From Candidatus Anderseniibacteriota bacterium (GTDB taxonomy: Bacteria > Patescibacteriota > Andersenbacteria > UBA10190), in assembly GCA_003229735.1 (NCBI GenBank), contig QIFI01000049.1:1-8319 (forward strand): a DNA stretch of 8,319 nt. Reading direction: 5' to 3'. Below the pieces are notes generated by a model. It did not search any database and was not told the origin of the DNA. It saw only the letters and a program-made list of their open reading frames with translations. Position numbers and translations under genes: made by a program. This document shows positions 5,276-8,319 of this stretch, piece after piece (the stretch's first letter is position 1; each line of letters starts with the position of its first letter).

Positions 5276-5536
5276 ATGCTCGAACACGTCTTCGGCTTTC
5301 TCACTATGGCGTTTGCCTGCGGCATGGTCCTATGGGGGCTTCCAGCTCAAATCCACAAGAACCGCGCCGAAAAACACTGCGGTGTAGCCCTGCCGGTCAT
5401 TCTCCTTATGCTGGCCATTAGCTCTTCCCGCATTGCCTATTCATTAACCCTGGGCGCCTTCTACCTCATTATCCCTGACTCTCTAGGCCTGCTCCTCTTT
5501 CTAATAATATATAGACAATACTTACGCTATCGTTGA
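5276..5536 (+). CDS. Small three-helix membrane protein, SemiSWEET/PQ-loop-like
   Basis: The product is 86 aa. I chose the ATG at 5276 because AAAGG (5264-5268) sits 7 nt upstream as a Shine-Dalgarno site; an in-frame ATG at 5261 overlaps that site. Three hydrophobic segments are visible at about residues 5-22, 37-55 and 61-79. The first ends in GLPAQIHKNRAEKHCGVAL, resembling the PQ-motif block (LPQ-I-K-x-K-S-T-x-G) of the MtN3/SemiSWEET family, with Pro-Ala-Gln where Pro-Gln is usual. Family members are about 90 aa, dimerise, and move small sugars across the inner membrane. The length and the helix-PQ-helix-helix order agree. The gene begins 48 nt after tRNA-Val and is followed by a terminator, so the two are probably co-transcribed. 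The substrate is not predictable. Confidence 0.65.
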   Translation: MLEHVFGFLTMAFACGMVLWGLPAQIHKNRAEKHCGVALPVILLMLAISSSRIAYSLTLGAFYLIIPDSLGLLLFLIIYRQYLRYR

Positions 5537-5544
5537 ATAAACCC

Positions 5545-5576
5545 AGTGAACATTTTCCCATGTTCACTTTTTATTT
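5545..5576 (+). terminator. Rho-independent terminator
   Basis: AGTGAACAT (5545-5553) pairs over 9 bp with ATGTTCACT (5560-5568) around a TTTCCC loop, followed by a T-rich run to 5576. It closes the tRNA-Val/membrane-protein unit. Confidence 0.8.
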
Positions 5577-5583
5577 AATAGGG

Positions 5584-5668
5584 TGCGGACGAGAGGATTC
5601 GAACCTCCAAGGGCATAAAGCCCACTAGCCCCTCAAGCTAGCCTGGTTACCAATTTCAGCACGTCCGC
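5584..5668 (-). tRNA. tRNA-Leu (GAG)
   Basis: Class II tRNA of 85 nt. Acceptor GCGGACG/CGTCCGC is perfect, the anticodon stem CTAGC/GCTAG carries loop TTGAGGG (anticodon GAG), a long variable arm (TGGGCTTTATGCCC) is present, and the T-stem GGAGG/CCTCT has loop TTCGAAT. The discriminator is A and CCA is not encoded. It lies downstream of the minus-strand toxin/repair operon. Confidence 0.94.
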
Positions 5669-5766
5669 TTGTGCCACGTACCGGCCAGCGTAACTATTTA
5701 TCAGCCTTTTTTCAAGGAGCTATCTTCTTCTACCACTTCTCCCAGCCGAATTGGCGAGAACGCCGC

Positions 5767-5797
5767 CTACTCACTACAAACTACCAACTACTCACTA
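5767..5797 (+). repeat. Direct repeat CTACTCACTA
   Basis: The 10-mer occurs at 5767-5776 and 5788-5797 in a CTA/CAA-rich low-complexity stretch. The second copy contains the stop codon and last codons of the Cys-rich gene. The space from 5669 to 5787 otherwise shows no gene and no convincing terminator. Confidence 0.5.
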
Positions 5798-6168
5798 ACC
5801 AACACGCATATCCCCGCCTCACACATCCCCGTATTCTTCCCCGCTTGATAATTACACTCATCCCCCTCCCAAATATCACACAGCGCCGCGTATTGCGCCT
5901 CATACGTCTTCACATACTGACTATTAATAGCAGTCTCACCGCATCTCCCGCAATTATCCAGCGTAATCTCGCACTCTGAATCAGCTTCACACTCTCGCAT
6001 CTTATCCGGCAGAATCATCTCCCCGCTGGCCATCAGCGACACATTCTCGCTCTTATTCAACACCCTTTCTCTTTGCTCCTCGGCCACATCTGCTCCCGGA
6101 ACCAACCACCACATCAATACTATCAGCCCTCCCACTATCAGTGCGCTGGCCCGGCCGGTATCGGTCAT
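5788..6168 (-). CDS. Exported or membrane-anchored protein with eight-cysteine domain
   Basis: The product is 126 aa. Residues 8-24 (SALIVGGLIVLMWWLVP) form a single hydrophobic segment, an anchor or signal peptide. The charged linker EEQRERV follows. From residue 60 on comes a compact domain with cysteines at 60, 66, 73, 76, 97, 105, 116 and 121, in the pattern CEADSEC, DNCGRC, ALC, DEC, GMCEAGIC. The even number and spacing suggest four disulfides outside the cytoplasm. I know small Cys-rich domains of this look in predicted secreted bacterial proteins but cannot name a function. The gene starts 5 nt after the hydrolase stop, so it is translated from the same transcript. Its last codons lie in a short direct repeat. 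Confidence 0.75.
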   Translation of the reverse strand: MTDTGRASALIVGGLIVLMWWLVPGADVAEEQRERVLNKSENVSLMASGEMILPDKMRECEADSECEITLDNCGRCGETAINSQYVKTYEAQYAALCDIWEGDECNYQAGKNTGMCEAGICVLVSE

Positions 6169-6173
6169 TTCAA

Positions 6174-6761
6174 TTATTTCCCAACCATCTCCATCACCGT
6201 CTCTAACACCACCGGCAATTCAGTTATCCCATCACGTTCTTCCTCAAAATGGCCCATCTTGTGTTCAATTATTATCTTAGAACCCAACTCATCTCGAAAT
6301 GCGTCCTGATTATCCAACGGCACCCACGGGTCATCATCAGAGAAAATAGCCGCGCTTTGCGGCAGATGAGATCGAACCATGCCTAAATCAATCGGCGCCG
6401 TCAGCCAATGTCTAACTATCTCTCGATCTTCCGGGTCATCATCCAATCCGGTTAATCTTTTAAAGAAACCTGCCACGAATACCGCCCCTCCCACTTTCAC
6501 CTCGATTTCCAGTGATTCTAAGTAGCGGGCAATAGTCTGGCAACCCATACTATGACCAACGAAATATGTTGCTTCGTCGGGCTTGCCAACCGCTTTAGCC
6601 AAAGCCGGCACCCATTTGCCTATTCTAGGATTATCGGGATCCGGCAACTGCGGGATAATCACTTCAAAATCCTGTTCTTCAAGCTCTGCTTTCAGCCACG
6701 GAAACCATCCTTCTTCAGAATTTCCACCCCAACCATGAACTATAATGACTCGCTTCTTCAT
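6174..6761 (-). CDS. Alpha/beta hydrolase, RBBP9/YdeN-like serine hydrolase
   Basis: The product is 195 aa, the usual size for this compact family. The start reads VIIVHGWGGNSEEGW (oxyanion-hole HGWGG, residues 9-13). The nucleophile elbow is GHSMG (Ser71), the acid is in FSDDDPWVP (Asp142-144), and the base is His171 in KMGHFEE. The triad is therefore complete. The family hydrolyses small esters or amides; natural substrates are mostly unknown. The protein has no signal peptide and is cytoplasmic. The ATG at 6761 is supported by a promoter whose -10 ends 6 nt upstream, giving a leaderless mRNA, although the gene also lies 26 nt after the glycosylase and could be read from upstream. It is followed at 5 nt by the Cys-rich exported protein; their functional link is unclear. 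Confidence 0.9.
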   Translation of the reverse strand: MKKRVIIVHGWGGNSEEGWFPWLKAELEEQDFEVIIPQLPDPDNPRIGKWVPALAKAVGKPDEATYFVGHSMGCQTIARYLESLEIEVKVGGAVFVAGFFKRLTGLDDDPEDREIVRHWLTAPIDLGMVRSHLPQSAAIFSDDDPWVPLDNQDAFRDELGSKIIIEHKMGHFEEERDGITELPVVLETVMEMVGK

Positions 6762-6767
6762 GTATCC

Positions 6768-6796
6768 ATATTATTAAGTAAATCTACTCAAAACAA
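6768..6796 (-). promoter_or_regulatory. Internal promoter of the hydrolase
   Basis: TTGTTT (6796-6791, overlapping the end of the glycosylase gene), 17-nt spacer, TAATAT (6773-6768), then 6 nt to the ATG. The start base would be the A of the start codon. Confidence 0.55.
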
Positions 6797-7468
6797 TACC
6801 GCCTGCTCCTCTGGTGTCGATTCCTCCTCTGTCGCCTTGGCTTCTTCCTCTGTCACCGGCTCTTTATTATCTATCAACTCAATCACTTTCACTATCCGTT
6901 TGAAATCCTCATGCAAAACCGGCCGTAAATCCCCCCGATACAAAGCCGCCGCCGGATGATACATCGGCATTATCACCTGCCCCTTACTATTCCGCTTGGG
7001 CTGGCCATGAATTTTCGAAATCGAATAGGCCGCCTGCCCTGAGCCTGTCGAAGGGTCACCTAAAAAATGTGCCATCGAGAATCGCCCCAAGGTCACAATC
7101 AACTTCGGCTCAATAATCGATACCTGCTCATCCAGCCACGGCCCGTAAGCCGCCAATTCATCCGGCACCGGATCCCGATTATTTGGCGGCCGGTGCTTCA
7201 CCATATTGGCAATAAAAACATCTTCCCGCTTCAGTCCCATCCCCTCGATTAATTCCGTCAAAAACTTCCCCGCCGCTCCCACAAACGGCCGCCCCTGAAT
7301 ATCCTCATCTTTTCCCGGCCCTTCCCCCACGAACAATATATCCGCGTCCGCGTTCCCTTCCCCCGGCACCGCCTGCGTCGCCACGGACTTCAAAGGTAAA
7401 TCCCTGGCCGACCACTTAACATTTAACTCATCCAAAACAATTTGCTTATTTCTTCGATTCATCATCAC
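6788..7468 (-). CDS. Family-4-like uracil-DNA glycosylase lacking the Fe-S cysteines
   Basis: The product is 226 aa starting GTG-ATG-ATG (7468, 7465 or 7462); a -10 box 6 nt before the GTG favours a leaderless GTG start. Motif 1 is GEGPGKDEDIQGRPFVGAAG (residues 48-67), the NRDP block lies at 97-100, and the second catalytic motif is HPAAAL (171-176). Family 4 enzymes remove uracil from DNA and normally bind a 4Fe-4S cluster by four cysteines. This protein has no cysteine anywhere: the N-terminal pair region reads KWSARDLPL, and the later positions are His92 (KHRPPNN) and Tyr108. Residues 138-146 (DPSTGSGQA) are encoded by a dispersed repeat. The acidic tail ends QAVLF, like a sliding-clamp-binding peptide. 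Neighbours are vapBC upstream and the hydrolase downstream. Confidence 0.9.
   Translation of the reverse strand: MMMNRRNKQIVLDELNVKWSARDLPLKSVATQAVPGEGNADADILFVGEGPGKDEDIQGRPFVGAAGKFLTELIEGMGLKREDVFIANMVKHRPPNNRDPVPDELAAYGPWLDEQVSIIEPKLIVTLGRFSMAHFLGDPSTGSGQAAYSISKIHGQPKRNSKGQVIMPMYHPAAALYRGDLRPVLHEDFKRIVKVIELIDNKEPVTEEEAKATEEESTPEEQAVLF
7037..7055 (-). repeat. Dispersed repeat inserted in frame in the glycosylase gene
   Basis: On the minus strand this reads CCCTTCGACAGGCTCAGGG, a short imperfect palindrome (CCCT/AGGG ends) that I recall as scattered through many bacterial genomes. It encodes the P-S-T-G-S-G-Q segment at residues 139-145, between the GRFSMAHFLG and ISKIHGQ blocks. Confidence 0.6.
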
Positions 7469-7474
7469 TATTCC

Positions 7475-7504
7475 ATATTATCCCAACTGAATATTATGAA
7501 TCAA
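7475..7504 (-). promoter_or_regulatory. Promoter of the uracil-DNA glycosylase
   Basis: TTGATT (7504-7499), 18-nt spacer, TAATAT (7480-7475), then 6 nt to the GTG at 7468. It overlaps the end of the toxin gene and would give a leaderless mRNA. The ten bases ATAATATGGA recur just upstream of the hydrolase start. Confidence 0.5.
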
Positions 7505-7889
7505 GCAGCTTCAATCCGGGCACCCTTTCAAAATGCTTCTTGTTAAAAGTTATCAACGTTGCGTTATAACTTAGGCAAGTGGCCGCTATTACCAAATCCA
7601 TATCCTCAATTAACTTTCCGCTCGACTTTAATTTAGCTCTAAGCCGCCCAAAATCCTTGGCTATCCGAATATCCAAACCAAACACAGTCTCCATACTCGC
7701 GAAAAACTGCCGCACCGCCTTTTCCACATGCGTCTTGTTTTTCACCCGATAAACGCCTTCATACAATTCAGCCAAACAAACAAAACTTGACGCTAGATGT
7801 CCTTCTAATTCATCAATCAAATCCACCGCCTCCTGCTTGCCGCGCAGATAATCAACAATAACTGAAGTTTCCACTAAATATGTTTTCAC
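7494..7889 (-). CDS. vapC: PIN-domain toxin, VapC-type
   Basis: The product is 131 aa, typical of VapC ribonucleases that cleave specific RNAs, often tRNA or rRNA. The start YLVETSVIVDYLRG corresponds to the usual LDTSVIIDYL block. Here the first metal-binding residue is Glu7 rather than Asp. The second acid is Glu41 (LAELYEG), and Asp96 and Asp98 follow in IEDMDLVIAA. The C-terminal ITFNKKHFERVPGLKL matches the family's N-x-x-H-F end block. The GTG start overlaps the antitoxin stop by 4 nt (GTGA), so the pair is translationally coupled. The Asp-to-Glu change could weaken or alter metal use without abolishing it. Downstream, the glycosylase begins 25 nt away. Confidence 0.9.
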   Translation of the reverse strand: MKTYLVETSVIVDYLRGKQEAVDLIDELEGHLASSFVCLAELYEGVYRVKNKTHVEKAVRQFFASMETVFGLDIRIAKDFGRLRAKLKSSGKLIEDMDLVIAATCLSYNATLITFNKKHFERVPGLKLLDS

Positions 7890-8137
7890 AACGCCGTAGC
7901 TCCGCGTCTCGACTTCTTTTTACTAACCTCATGCCATAACTCATCATCATCCAACTGTGTATCTCTCCAGGACCCGGCAGTCTTTTGTCGTAACCCCTTT
8001 TTAACTTCAGGGGCAGACGACAAGGTCGCGAACGGCTTACCTTTCTTAGTCAGCACAAAATGATCCACATAAGGCAGTTCCTTCTCAATTTCCCCAAACC
8101 TCCGGCGTAACTCACTAATTGGGATGCGCTTAATCAC
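7886..8137 (-). CDS. Phd/YefM-like antitoxin paired with the PIN toxin
   Basis: The product is 83 aa from the GTG at 8137. An upstream GTG at 8155 would add six residues but overlaps the -10 box, so I prefer 8137. The N-terminal IPISELRRRFGEIEKEL followed by HFVLTKKGKPFATL is the DNA-binding fold of Phd/YefM-type antitoxins. The C-terminal half is charged (LDDDELWHEVSKKKSRR), as expected for a segment that wraps and blocks the toxin. It precedes vapC with a 4-nt overlap, the standard antitoxin-first order. It probably represses its own promoter: a perfect palindrome lies just upstream of the -35. Confidence 0.85.
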   Translation of the reverse strand: MIKRIPISELRRRFGEIEKELPYVDHFVLTKKGKPFATLSSAPEVKKGLRQKTAGSWRDTQLDDDELWHEVSKKKSRRGATAL

Positions 8138-8143
8138 AATACA

Positions 8144-8171
8144 AGTATACACCACCCACAGGAATAATCAA
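8144..8171 (-). promoter_or_regulatory. Promoter of the toxin-antitoxin operon
   Basis: TTGATT (8171-8166), 16-nt spacer, TATACT (8149-8144), then 6 nt to the GTG at 8137. No Shine-Dalgarno site; leaderless. Confidence 0.6.
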
Positions 8172-8177
8172 GTGGTT

Positions 8178-8189
8178 AATCACGTGATT
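8178..8189. promoter_or_regulatory. Candidate antitoxin operator
   Basis: AATCACGTGATT is a perfect 12-bp palindrome directly upstream of the -35. The half-site TTAATCAC at 8176-8183 recurs at 8130-8137 over the antitoxin start codon, which suits cooperative autorepression. The remaining bases to 8319 hold no gene I can support. Confidence 0.45.
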
Positions 8190-8319
8190 CCACATTTCGT
8201 CTTTATTTATAATCCAAACAACATGTATCTAGTACCCCAACAACTTACTATTGATTGGTAAAAAGAAATGTATTTGCTATCTAAATAAATGGATAGCGTC
8301 TCTACAAATAAAATATGGT

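Noticed and set aside
5671..6309. Plus-strand frames over the Cys-rich and hydrolase genes.
   Set aside because: They are shadows of genes with recognisable domains or cysteine patterns on the minus strand.
8208..8297. TATAAT at 8208 with a 12-codon ORF from 8223, and a 6-bp hairpin at 8276-8297.
   Set aside because: The ORF is too short to support and the hairpin is AT-rich with a 10-nt loop and no T-run; both are expected by chance.
1..8319. CRISPR array, rRNA, riboswitch or replication origin.
   Set aside because: No regularly spaced long repeats, rRNA-like stretches, recognisable aptamer or origin boxes were seen.

Overview
The window looks like a bacterial chromosome segment, plausibly from a small-genome candidate-phylum (Patescibacteria/CPR-like) lineage. 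That guess rests on compact minus-strand operons, many tiny unrecognised ORFs, promoters set only 6-10 nt from start codons, and tRNA genes mostly lacking an encoded CCA. The standard code fits, since several clear genes end in TGA. Nothing here proves the phylum.

Layout. (1) 1-458: a protein-coding fragment, open at the window edge, whose 3' end runs into a GGGGTCAG-type repeat. (2) 528-1441: an AbiEii-like nucleotidyltransferase overlapping by ATGA with a small unrecognised ORF; the pair is bracketed by inverted copies of the repeat. (3) 1601-2119, minus: a small membrane protein, a tRNA-Phe with a mispaired acceptor end, and a second small membrane protein. (4) About 2197-3629: an IS110-family insertion sequence. 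Its transposase is on the minus strand, and its upstream leader folds on paper into the three-part architecture of a bridge RNA. The element sits inside one copy of the same repeat. (5) 3703-5228: tRNA-Gly, an intact tRNA-Phe, a 316-aa coiled-coil protein and tRNA-Val. (6) 5276-5668: a SemiSWEET/PQ-loop-like membrane protein, its terminator and tRNA-Leu. (7) 5788-8155, minus: a Phd-like antitoxin, VapC-type PIN toxin, cysteine-free family-4-like uracil-DNA glycosylase, RBBP9/YdeN-like hydrolase and an exported Cys-rich protein, tightly packed.

The strongest hunt result is the IS110 element. Two junctions share the 9-mer TGGGGTCAG, and joining the outer flanks recreates an 18-bp sequence that exists unoccupied at 360-377. 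The leader contains a 5' hairpin, a 7-bp-closed loop carrying CTGACCCC (target-like), and a 6-bp-closed loop carrying TACTGGGGT, which is complementary to the element's own left end. A second theme is promoter placement: several genes have a -10 box 6-10 nt before the start codon, implying leaderless mRNAs. A third is the glycosylase, which lacks all four expected Fe-S cysteines, carries an in-frame dispersed repeat, and ends in a clamp-binding-like QAVLF.
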